This document shows, piece by piece, positions 52,258-60,260 of a stretch of DNA of 64,000 nucleotides. The number at the start of each line of letters is the position of its first letter. Position 1 is the stretch's first letter. The position numbers and the translations under genes are program-made. Origin of the DNA: Clostridia bacterium. Lineage in GTDB: Bacteria; Bacillota; Clostridia; Lachnospirales; Lachnospiraceae. The DNA lies in NCBI GenBank assembly GCA_910574835.1, contig CAJTDE010000008.1, positions 1-64,000 of the forward strand. The letters run 5' to 3'. Under the pieces are notes generated by a model that searched no databases, was not told where the DNA came from, and saw only the letters and a list, made by a program, of their open reading frames with translations.

Positions 52258-53592
52258 ATGGGAAAGTATTTTGGTACGGACGGCTTCCGAGGGGAAGCAA
52301 ACGTGAAATTAACCGTAGAGCATGCCTTTAAGGTAGGAAGATACTTGGGATGGTACTATGGAAGAGACCACAAGGCACAGATTGTAATCGGCAAAGATAC
52401 AAGAAGAAGCAGCTACATGTTTGAATATGCGCTGGCAGCAGGAATCACGGCATCAGGCGCGGATGCTTATCTTCTTCATGTAACTACGACCCCCAGCGTT
52501 TCCTATGTGGTGCGCACGGAAGGATTTGACTGCGGTATTATGATTTCTGCAAGCCACAATCCCTTTTATGACAACGGAATCAAGGTAATCAACGGCCTGG
52601 GGCACAAGCTGGAGGCTGAGGTTGAAGAAAAGATAGAGCGTTACATTGACGGCGAGGTGGAAGAACGCCCCCTGGCGACAGGCGAACATATTGGAAGGAC
52701 CATAGACTTTGCGGCAGGGCGGAATCGTTATCTGGGATATTTGATTTCTCTGCCTACACGGTCATTCAAAAATATGCGGGTGGGTTTGGACTGTGCCAAT
52801 GGAAGCGCCTCTGCCATTGCGAAAAGCGTTTTTGACGCTTTAGGCGCAAAGACCTACGTGATCAGCAACGATCCCGATGGCACGAATATTAATACCAACT
52901 GTGGTTCTACCCATATCGAAGCGCTGCAGGAGTTTGTGAGGGAGAAGCATTTGGATGTGGGCTTTGCCTATGACGGAGATGCGGACCGCTGCCTGGCAGT
53001 AGATGAGAACGGCAATGTGGTAGACGGAGATCGCATAATGTACATCTGCGGTAAGTATATGATGGAGCAGCACGCTTTGCGGGACAATACCATTGTGACT
53101 ACAGTCATGTCAAATTTGGGACTTTACAAAGCCTGCGATAAGATTGGAATGAAGTATGAGAAAACTGCGGTAGGCGATAAGTACGTGTATGAGAATATGA
53201 CAGCCAATGGCTTTCAACTGGGAGGCGAGCAGTCAGGTCATATTATTTACAGCAAGCATGCTACTACGGGAGACGGTATATTAACCTCTCTTAAGATCAT
53301 GGAAGTAATTCTGGAGAAAAAGGCAACACTGGCCACGCTGGCTTCGGAAGTGAAGATTTATCCGCAGCTTCTGCAGAACTTGAAGGTCACGGATATGGAT
53401 GCCACACTGAATCATCCGGATGTGGTGAAGGCCATTGCAGAGGTGGAGGAAAAGCTGGGAAGCGACGGAAGAGTTCTGGTACGCAAGAGCGGAACGGAGC
53501 CATTGCTCCGTGTGATGGTGGAAGCATTGACGGATGAGCTTTGTGAGGAGCATGTGCTTCATATCATCAATGCAATGAAGAGTACCCTTTAG
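52258..53592 (+). CDS. glmM: Phosphoglucosamine mutase
   Basis: Converts glucosamine-6-phosphate to glucosamine-1-phosphate for UDP-GlcNAc and peptidoglycan synthesis. It shows KYFGTDGFRGEAN, the catalytic-serine loop GIMISASHNPFYDNG (about residues 95-108), the metal-binding DGDADRCLAVD (about 240) and the C-terminal phosphate-binding VRKSGTEPLLRVM. Length 444 is normal. It has its own promoter, and AAGGAG precedes ATG. Confidence 0.96.
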   Translation: MGKYFGTDGFRGEANVKLTVEHAFKVGRYLGWYYGRDHKAQIVIGKDTRRSSYMFEYALAAGITASGADAYLLHVTTTPSVSYVVRTEGFDCGIMISASHNPFYDNGIKVINGLGHKLEAEVEEKIERYIDGEVEERPLATGEHIGRTIDFAAGRNRYLGYLISLPTRSFKNMRVGLDCANGSASAIAKSVFDALGAKTYVISNDPDGTNINTNCGSTHIEALQEFVREKHLDVGFAYDGDADRCLAVDENGNVVDGDRIMYICGKYMMEQHALRDNTIVTTVMSNLGLYKACDKIGMKYEKTAVGDKYVYENMTANGFQLGGEQSGHIIYSKHATTGDGILTSLKIMEVILEKKATLATLASEVKIYPQLLQNLKVTDMDATLNHPDVVKAIAEVEEKLGSDGRVLVRKSGTEPLLRVMVEALTDELCEEHVLHIINAMKSTL

Positions 53593-53599
53593 GGGGCTT

Positions 53600-53708
53600 G
53601 GAATAAAAAACAGTGATATCTCCCAAAGCTGACAGACACAGAATATTTGTGACCGGAAGCATTTCATGCTTGTGTACTTTGAGAGATATTGCAGAACCGG
53701 AATAGGAG
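53600..53708 (+). repeat. Element B-like leader upstream of the nucleotidyltransferase gene
   Basis: GGAATAAAAAACAGTGATATCTC (left arm core 53611-53622) pairs imperfectly with GAGATATTGCAG (53683-53694), followed by AACCGGAATAGGAGG, the ribosome binding site. A small inner hairpin AAGCAT-TTC-ATGCTT lies within. The flanking patterns recur at 27682 and 20084. Confidence 0.5.
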
Positions 53709-53717
53709 GTACAGGGT

Positions 53718-54638
53718 ATGAAAAAGACAGCATTAGTAGTTATGGCAGCCGGAATCGGCAGCCGTTTCGGCGGAGGAATCAAGCAGTTAGAGCCGGTAGG
53801 ACCCAGCGGTGAGATCATTATGGATTATTCCATCCACGATGCACTGGAAGCAGGCTTTAATAAGGTGGTATTCATCATCCGCAAGGATCTGGAGAAGGAC
53901 TTCAAGGAGATCATCGGCAACCGGATCGAAAAGCTTGTGGAGGTAGAGTATGCATTTCAGGAGCTTGAAAATCTGCCGGGAGGCTTTAAGAATCCGGAAG
54001 GCCGCACCAAGCCGTGGGGAACCGGTCAGGCGGTTCTTAGCTGCAAGGGTCTGTTAAATGAGCCGTTTGTGGTAATCAATGCGGATGACTATTACGGAAA
54101 GGAAGCCTTTGTAAAGGTGCATGATTATCTGGTGGAGGAGCATCCGGATAACGGCATGCTTGATTTTTGCATGGCAGGCTTTATTCTGGGCAACACCTTA
54201 AGCGATAACGGAGCTGTTACAAGAGGAATCTGTAAGGTGGAGAACGGATACCTGACAGACGTTGTGGAGACCTCCGGCATTGAAAAGCTGCAAAATGGCG
54301 GAGCAGCCGTTCCGGGAGAGGACGGAAAGCTGGTGCCTGTTGACGCAGAGAGCTACGTTTCTATGAATATGTGGGGACTGACTCCGGAGCTTCTGGATGA
54401 GATTGAGAAGGGCTTTATCGAATTTCTGGGCAATGTAAAGCCGGGTGATCTGAAGGCGGAGTATCTCCTTCCGGGAATTATCGACAATCTGTTAAAGCAG
54501 CAGAAAGCCACCGTAAAGGTTCTGGAGACAAAGGACAAATGGTTCGGCGTTACCTACAAGGAGGATAAGCAGTCCGTAGTGGATTCTTTCAAGAAGCTGA
54601 TTGCCGACGGCGTGTACAAGGAGAAATTGTTTGCATAA
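53718..54638 (+). CDS. Sugar-1-phosphate nucleotidyltransferase family protein
   Basis: A 306-residue NTP-transferase-fold protein: VVMAAGIGSRFGGGIKQLEPV (G-x-G-x-R-x-K variant), PWGTGQAVLSCKG, NADDYYGKEAF (metal Asp) and a C-terminal region ending KWFGVTYKEDKQSV. It is related to GalU/UTP-glucose-1-phosphate uridylyltransferases but shorter and with a divergent signature, so nucleotide and sugar are open. It probably makes an activated sugar for wall or capsule synthesis. AGGAGG precedes ATG. Confidence 0.78.
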   Translation: MKKTALVVMAAGIGSRFGGGIKQLEPVGPSGEIIMDYSIHDALEAGFNKVVFIIRKDLEKDFKEIIGNRIEKLVEVEYAFQELENLPGGFKNPEGRTKPWGTGQAVLSCKGLLNEPFVVINADDYYGKEAFVKVHDYLVEEHPDNGMLDFCMAGFILGNTLSDNGAVTRGICKVENGYLTDVVETSGIEKLQNGGAAVPGEDGKLVPVDAESYVSMNMWGLTPELLDEIEKGFIEFLGNVKPGDLKAEYLLPGIIDNLLKQQKATVKVLETKDKWFGVTYKEDKQSVVDSFKKLIADGVYKEKLFA

Positions 54639-54676
54639 GCAATAGCAGGCAAAAGATAAAAAGGGAGGTCAGGGAA

Positions 54677-54769
54677 ATGTACGAGACTATAAAAGTAGTG
54701 GTAGAGATCGCTTTTTTCGTATGTGCCGCGATTGCTCTTATTACCGCTCTTAAGAAAAAGAAAAAATAG
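54677..54769 (+). CDS. 30-residue single-span membrane peptide
   Basis: A short gene with a strong ribosome binding site (GGGAGGTC) 38 bases after the nucleotidyltransferase stop. The product has one hydrophobic helix (VVVEIAFFVCAAIALITAL) and a KKKKK C-terminus, followed by a stop and a strong terminator. It looks translated as the last gene of the operon. No family is recognised. Confidence 0.6.
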   Translation: MYETIKVVVEIAFFVCAAIALITALKKKKK

Positions 54770-54787
54770 CAAATGAATCAGATTTGA

Positions 54788-54826
54788 TAAAAGGATGCCG
54801 AAAAAGAGCCGGCATCCTTTTTCTTC
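54788..54826 (+). terminator. Rho-independent terminator
   Basis: AAAAGGATGCCG pairs with CCGGCATCCTTTTT across a short loop, with a T tract, right after the small membrane peptide. Confidence 0.85.
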
Positions 54827-54868
54827 TGGAAAAACTGAAATATATATGTTATACTATTATGATTGTCA

Positions 54869-56659
54869 ATGAAAAAAACACAAGAAATCGGGCACAATAA
54901 AATGGAAACAAAAGCAATGAAAACAAGTACGCTTCTGAAACGATTCGTTCCCTATTACAAAAAGTATACAGGAATCATGGTTATGGACCTTTTCTGCGCC
55001 GCCCTCACTACGGTCTGCGAGATGATTCTGCCTTTGATTCTGCGCCATATCACCGATATGGGAATGCGCGACCTATCCGCTCTCACGGTGCGCACCATTG
55101 TAACCATCGGCGTGATATACTTTGCGCTGCGCATTGTAGACGGAATGGCCAGTTATTATATGGCGTACACAGGACATGTAATGGGAGCGGCGATTGAGAC
55201 AGATATGCGTGAGGATGCCTTCGCACATCTGCAAAAGCTTTCGGATAACTATTTCAACAATACCAAGGTAGGGCAGATTATGTCCCGCATCACCAGTGAT
55301 TTGTTCGATGTGACGGAGTTTGCACATCACTGTCCGGAGGAGTTTTTTATCGCCTTTTTAAAAGCGGTGGTCTCTTTCGCGATACTGGCAAGGGTGAATC
55401 TGCTGCTGACGGGGATTATTTTTGCACTGATCCCTGTGATGGCCATATCCTGTACTTATTTTAATCTTCAGGTGCGCAAGGCATTCAAGCGTCAGAGGAA
55501 CCACATCGGAGAGCTGAACGCCAGGATTGAGGACAGCCTTCTGGGAAATAAGGTAGTACGGGCCTTTGCCAATGAGGAGGTAGAGCTTGAGAAGTTCAAC
55601 CGGGATAATCATGAATTTTTGAAAATCAAGCGTCAGACCTATAAGTATATGGCAGCCTTTCAGAATACCATCCGCATCTTTGACGGTCTGATGTATGTGG
55701 TAGTGATTGTGGCCGGAGGAATCTTTATGGTAAGAGGATTGATTGCGCCGGCGGATCTGGTGGCCTATACTCTGTATGTGACGACCCTTCTGGCAACTAT
55801 CCGCCGGATTATTGAATTTGCGGAGCAGTTCCAGAGAGGCATGACAGGCATAGAGCGGTTTACGGAGCTAATGGATGCCAGTGCGGATATTTTTGACGAG
55901 GAAGGAGCCGTATCCCTTGCCCAAGCGGAGGGAGAGATTACTTTTCGTCATGTGTCTTTTGAATATCCGGACGATCACACTCCGGTGCTGTCCGACATTG
56001 ATTTGACCATCCGCCCGGGAGAAAAGGTAGCTTTGGTGGGGCCGTCGGGAGGCGGAAAGACCACTCTGTGCAATCTGATTCCCCGTTTTTACGATCCCAC
56101 TCAGGGAGAGATTCTTCTGGATGGGCAGAATATACGGATGGTAACCCTGGAGAGCCTTCGCAGCAATGTGGGTGTGGTTCAGCAGGATGTATACCTCTTT
56201 TCCGGCAGTATCTATGAGAATATAGCTTACGGACGGCCCGGAGCAAGCCGGGAGGAAGTGATAGAGGCGGCAAAGCTTGCAGGAGCCAATGATTTTATTA
56301 TGGAATTAAAGGACGGCTATGACACCTATGTGGGGGAGCGGGGAGTGAAGCTCTCCGGCGGACAGAAGCAGAGAATCAGTATTGCCCGGGTATTCTTAAA
56401 GGCGCCCAGGGTGCTTCTTCTGGATGAGGCCACGGCAGCTTTGGACAACGAAAGCGAGCACTTGGTATCCGAATCCCTGGACAAGCTGGCGGCAGGCAGA
56501 ACGACACTTACCATAGCCCACCGGCTGACCACGATTCACGGCGCCGACCGGATACTCGTCCTGTCAGGCAGCCGGATTGTGGAAGAAGGAAATCACGAAG
56601 CGCTGATGAAGAAGAAGGGCATATACTATCATCTTTATGAGTCGGCGAATATTACGTAA
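54869..56659 (+). CDS. ABC transporter, half-size (MdlB/MsbA-like exporter)
   Basis: About 597 residues: six membrane helices (residues about 25-320) then an ATPase domain with Walker A GPSGGGKTT, Q-loop VVQQDVYLFSGS, signature LSGGQKQR, Walker B VLLLDEATAALD and the H-loop TIAHRL. It works as a homodimer or with another half-transporter; substrate unknown. ATG 54869 has no clear ribosome binding site and sits just after a TATACT box, so the mRNA could be nearly leaderless; ATG 54902 is an alternative. Confidence 0.92.
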   Translation: MKKTQEIGHNKMETKAMKTSTLLKRFVPYYKKYTGIMVMDLFCAALTTVCEMILPLILRHITDMGMRDLSALTVRTIVTIGVIYFALRIVDGMASYYMAYTGHVMGAAIETDMREDAFAHLQKLSDNYFNNTKVGQIMSRITSDLFDVTEFAHHCPEEFFIAFLKAVVSFAILARVNLLLTGIIFALIPVMAISCTYFNLQVRKAFKRQRNHIGELNARIEDSLLGNKVVRAFANEEVELEKFNRDNHEFLKIKRQTYKYMAAFQNTIRIFDGLMYVVVIVAGGIFMVRGLIAPADLVAYTLYVTTLLATIRRIIEFAEQFQRGMTGIERFTELMDASADIFDEEGAVSLAQAEGEITFRHVSFEYPDDHTPVLSDIDLTIRPGEKVALVGPSGGGKTTLCNLIPRFYDPTQGEILLDGQNIRMVTLESLRSNVGVVQQDVYLFSGSIYENIAYGRPGASREEVIEAAKLAGANDFIMELKDGYDTYVGERGVKLSGGQKQRISIARVFLKAPRVLLLDEATAALDNESEHLVSESLDKLAAGRTTLTIAHRLTTIHGADRILVLSGSRIVEEGNHEALMKKKGIYYHLYESANIT

Positions 56660-56676
56660 CGGAAATGGAGAATATC

Positions 56677-57585
56677 ATGGAAATCAATTTGAAGCGTCCA
56701 AAGCTGGAAGACAGGGCACTGATCAATGACTATTTAAAATACGCAGATACCAGAAGCTGCGAAATGACTTTTGCGAACACCTACCTATGGTCCCGGCATT
56801 ATGACGTAGGCTTTGCCATTGTGGAGGATATGCTGGTGTTTGGCCGAACGGCCGGAGACGTCTCCTTTACGGTTCCGGTAGGCCCGGGCGGTGAAGAGCG
56901 TTTAAAACAGGCGCTGGATACGCTGATGCGTTACTGTGAGGAGCAAGAAGTTCCTTTTCAGCTCCACAATGTGACAAAAGAGGATTTTGACAGACTGGAA
57001 GCGCTGTATCCGGGGCAGTTTTTCATATCCTATGAGCGGGAATATGCGGATTACGTGTATGAGACGGAAAAACTGGCAAAGCTGTCAGGGAAAAAATATC
57101 ACAGCAAAAAGAATCATGCCAACAAGTTTAAAGCCTTGTATCCGGACTGGAGCTATGAGCCGATTACCAAGGACAATGTGGAGGAGTGCTTTCAGATGGC
57201 GCTTCGCTGGAGAGAGCTTAACGGCTGTGAGGAGGATGAAGAGAAGCATGCGGAAATCTGCGTCACGCTCAACTATCTGCGTCTTTTTGAAGAGCTGAAT
57301 ATGCGCGGAGGAGCTTTGCGGGTCAATGGGGAAATCGTTGCGTTTACGGTTGGAGAACCGGTTGGAAAAGATACTCTGGTGGTACACATTGAGAAGGCAT
57401 TTGCGGATATTCAGGGAGCCTACACTATGATTAATCAGCAATTTGCCGAGCATGAAGGAGCAGGCTTTACTTATCTCAACCGGGAGGAGGATATGGGAGA
57501 AGAGGGGCTTAGACAGGCGAAAATGTCGTATAAGCCGGTATTTCTTGTTGAAAAAGGGGTTGTAAGAAAGCGCAGTGTCCTGTAA
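56677..57585 (+). CDS. DUF2156 protein (phosphatidylglycerol lysyltransferase C-terminal-like)
   Basis: A 302-residue protein of the GNAT-like LPG-synthase C-terminal fold: DTRSCEMTFANTYLWSRHY, KLSGKKYHSKKNHANKFKA, VHIEKAFADIQGAYTMINQQF and YLNREEDMGEEGLRQAKMSY. Related domains transfer aminoacyl groups from tRNA to lipid, but this stand-alone form lacks the membrane half and its role is unknown. ATG 56677 is preferred over ATG 56665. It follows the ABC transporter gene by 17 bases. Confidence 0.85.
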   Translation: MEINLKRPKLEDRALINDYLKYADTRSCEMTFANTYLWSRHYDVGFAIVEDMLVFGRTAGDVSFTVPVGPGGEERLKQALDTLMRYCEEQEVPFQLHNVTKEDFDRLEALYPGQFFISYEREYADYVYETEKLAKLSGKKYHSKKNHANKFKALYPDWSYEPITKDNVEECFQMALRWRELNGCEEDEEKHAEICVTLNYLRLFEELNMRGGALRVNGEIVAFTVGEPVGKDTLVVHIEKAFADIQGAYTMINQQFAEHEGAGFTYLNREEDMGEEGLRQAKMSYKPVFLVEKGVVRKRSVL

Positions 57586-57621
57586 GATAGTCAGGTAGTA
57601 ATTGCAAATGAGGAGTTTTCT

Positions 57622-58701
57622 ATGATGAAAAAATGGGAAGAAAACATACGGAGGGTTGTTCCTTATACGCCGGGGGAGCAGCCGAATGAATCCGGTATGA
57701 TTAAACTGAATACGAATGAAAATCCGTATCCGCCGTCTCCTGATGTCAGGCGTGCTCTGGAGGAAATGGAAGAAGAAAGCTTTCGGCTTTACCCGGACCC
57801 TTCGGCTTCTGTTTTGGTGGATGCACTGGCAGAATACTATCACAGGCCGAGAGAACAGTTTTTTACAGGAGTGGGTTCGGATGATGTGCTTGCGATGGCC
57901 TTTCAGACTTTTTTTAATTCGGATAAGCCTATTTTATTTCCGGATATTACGTATTCCTTCTATCCGGTTTGGGCGGAGCTGTTTGGAATCCCCTATGAGC
58001 AGCCGGCCTTAGACGAGGAGTTTCGGATTGTAAAGAAAGACTATGAGAGGGAGAACGGAGGAATCATTTTTCCCAATCCCAACGCACCTACGGGGCTTTA
58101 TATGAAGCTTGCCGAGGTGGAAGAGATCGTTCGGAAAAATCAGGATGTGATTGTGATCGTAGACGAAGCCTATGTGGACTTTGCAGGACCTTCCGCTATG
58201 GAGCTTGTGGATCGGTACGAAAATCTTCTGGTGGTTCAGACCTTTTCCAAGTCCCGCTCTATGGCGGGGATGCGCATTGGCTTTGCCGTTGGAAATCCGG
58301 TTCTTATCAAGTATCTGAATGATGTAAAGTACTCCTTCAACTCTTATACAATGAGTCAGGCGGCCTTAAGCTTAGGAGCTGCGGCGATGAAGGATCAGGC
58401 GTACTTCCAAAAGAATATAAGGAAGCTTGTGGCGACCAGGGAACGAACGAAAAAAGAGCTTAAGGCATTGGGGTTCCGCTTTCCGGATTCCGGAGCGAAT
58501 TTTATCTTTGCTTCTCATGAATCCTGTTCGGCAAGGGAGCTTTTTGAGGCGCTGCGGGAGCGGAAAATCTATGTGCGCTATTTTGACGCCCCAAGGCTTA
58601 GGGATTACCTTAGGATTACCATAGGAACAGATGAAGAGATGGATGCTTTGCTGGCATTTCTGCAAGAATACATAAGGAAAGAAAGGATACGGAAATTATG
58701 A
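57622..58701 (+). CDS. hisC: Histidinol-phosphate aminotransferase
   Basis: Seventh step of histidine synthesis. It shows MIKLNTNENPYPPSP, PNPNAPTG (151-158), VDEAYVDFAG (PLP Asp) and QTFSKSRSMAGMRIGFAVG with Lys210. Normal length (359) and conventional motifs support the standard enzyme, in contrast to the HisC-like gene at 31107. No other his genes are nearby. It overlaps the next gene by ATGA-type spacing. Confidence 0.88.
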   Translation: MMKKWEENIRRVVPYTPGEQPNESGMIKLNTNENPYPPSPDVRRALEEMEEESFRLYPDPSASVLVDALAEYYHRPREQFFTGVGSDDVLAMAFQTFFNSDKPILFPDITYSFYPVWAELFGIPYEQPALDEEFRIVKKDYERENGGIIFPNPNAPTGLYMKLAEVEEIVRKNQDVIVIVDEAYVDFAGPSAMELVDRYENLLVVQTFSKSRSMAGMRIGFAVGNPVLIKYLNDVKYSFNSYTMSQAALSLGAAAMKDQAYFQKNIRKLVATRERTKKELKALGFRFPDSGANFIFASHESCSARELFEALRERKIYVRYFDAPRLRDYLRITIGTDEEMDALLAFLQEYIRKERIRKL

Positions 58702-59207
58702 CAGAAACATTGGTACAATGGTTTATTGATAACCTGGGAGGAAGCGCTGCAAAGGAGGTTATTATTTTTATTATCTCTATGGTTCCTATTTTGGAATTGA
58801 GGGGAGGTCTTTTAGCGGCGGGACCGGCTGCCCTGGATGTTGAGATGTGGAGGGCAATTCCCATCTGTATTGTGGGAAATCTGATCCCGGTCCCCTTTAT
58901 TTTGCTGTTTATCACAGCAATCTTTAATTGGCTGAAAAAGACAAAGCTGTTCCGTCCGATGGTGGAAAAGCTGGAAAGAAGAGCTATGAATAAAAAGGAT
59001 CAAATAGAGAAGTACGAATTTTGGGGACTTTTACTGTTTGTAGGAATCCCTTTGCCGGGAACAGGCGCCTGGACGGGGTCCCTTATTGCATCTCTTTTGG
59101 GGATCAAGTTCAGAAAGGCATTTCCGGCAGTTGTGCTGGGCGTGCTTTTGGCGGCATTTCTTATGACGATTTTATCATATACTATCCTGGGTTCATTTAT
59201 TAATTAA
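58698..59207 (+). CDS. Small multidrug export family membrane protein (PF06695)
   Basis: A 169-residue protein with four hydrophobic segments and the family pattern MVPILELRGGLLAA, FILLFITAIFNWL, WGLLLFVGIPLPGTGAWTGSLIASLLG. Despite the name, function is not established. It overlaps the hisC stop by 4 bases. Confidence 0.85.
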   Translation: MTETLVQWFIDNLGGSAAKEVIIFIISMVPILELRGGLLAAGPAALDVEMWRAIPICIVGNLIPVPFILLFITAIFNWLKKTKLFRPMVEKLERRAMNKKDQIEKYEFWGLLLFVGIPLPGTGAWTGSLIASLLGIKFRKAFPAVVLGVLLAAFLMTILSYTILGSFIN

Positions 59208-59276
59208 ACACAAATTGATTTTACATCCGTGTACGGTGCGGGATATACGGAACTTTAAATAGGAGAGGTGAAGGCT

Positions 59277-60233
59277 GTGGAGTGGCCGAAGAAGAAATTA
59301 TACTTTATCTATAATCCGCATGCGGGGAAAGAGCACATAAAAGGAAAGCTGTACGGGATTCTGCAGGTGATGTCAGACGCCGGATATGAGCTGACGGTTT
59401 ATCCCACAAAAGGGGCGGGAGACGCGGTAGAGCAGCTAAAACAGCTTCCGGAAGGGTATGATTTGGTGGTATGCAGCGGCGGAGACGGGACACTGGATGA
59501 GGTGGTGACCGGAATGATGTACCGGGAGCATAAGCTTCCTATCGGCTATATTCCGGCCGGAACCTGCAACGATTTTGCCCGTTCCTTGAAGCTTCCTGCC
59601 AATATGGCGGAGTCCGCCCGCATTGCTGTGCGGGGAGAGAATTTTCCCTGTGACGTGGGATCCTTCAATGATAACAATTTTATCTATATTGCAGGTTTCG
59701 GCATATTTACCGACATATCATACACCACAAAACAGGAAGTAAAGAATGTCTTAGGACAGATGGCCTATATTTTGGAGGGAATGAAAAGCATTTACAATGT
59801 GAAATCCTATCAGCTAAAGGTTACCAGCAAGGAAATGTGTTTTGAAGGGGATTTTCTCTTTGGCATGGTGACAAATTCCAAATCAGTAGGCGGCTTTAAG
59901 GGAATTGTAGGCAAGGATGTAGTCTTTGATGACGGGGTATACGAGGTAACTTTTATACGAAGGCCCAAGAACGCGATTGAGCTGCAGGAGATACTGGCGG
60001 CTCTCTTAATCAAAGAAATTGATAACAAATATATGTATTCTTTTCGAAGCGCCAGAATTGAAGTGCGGTCTGAGGAGGCGATTCCCTGGACCCTGGACGG
60101 AGAGTTCGGCGGGGAACACCGACAGGTGGTAATCTCCAACAATCCGAGAGCTGTGGAGATTCGCGTAACCCCGGAGTGCAGGAAAAGTATTTCGGCAGAG
60201 CCGCTTTACGGCTTAGAGGAACAAAACACTTAA
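59277..60233 (+). CDS. Diacylglycerol kinase family lipid kinase (copy 2)
   Basis: A 318-residue YegS/BmrU-like kinase: IYNPHAGKEHIKGKL, CSGGDGTLDEVVTGM (68-80), PAGTCNDFARSL and the C-terminal IPWTLDGEFGG. GTG 59277 has the better spacing to AGGAGAGG; GTG 59268 is possible. It is a paralogue of the gene at 6539 but not in the same context. Confidence 0.9.
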   Translation: MEWPKKKLYFIYNPHAGKEHIKGKLYGILQVMSDAGYELTVYPTKGAGDAVEQLKQLPEGYDLVVCSGGDGTLDEVVTGMMYREHKLPIGYIPAGTCNDFARSLKLPANMAESARIAVRGENFPCDVGSFNDNNFIYIAGFGIFTDISYTTKQEVKNVLGQMAYILEGMKSIYNVKSYQLKVTSKEMCFEGDFLFGMVTNSKSVGGFKGIVGKDVVFDDGVYEVTFIRRPKNAIELQEILAALLIKEIDNKYMYSFRSARIEVRSEEAIPWTLDGEFGGEHRQVVISNNPRAVEIRVTPECRKSISAEPLYGLEEQNT

Positions 60234-60260
60234 AATGAAAAATCTGCGAGGGAGATAAAA

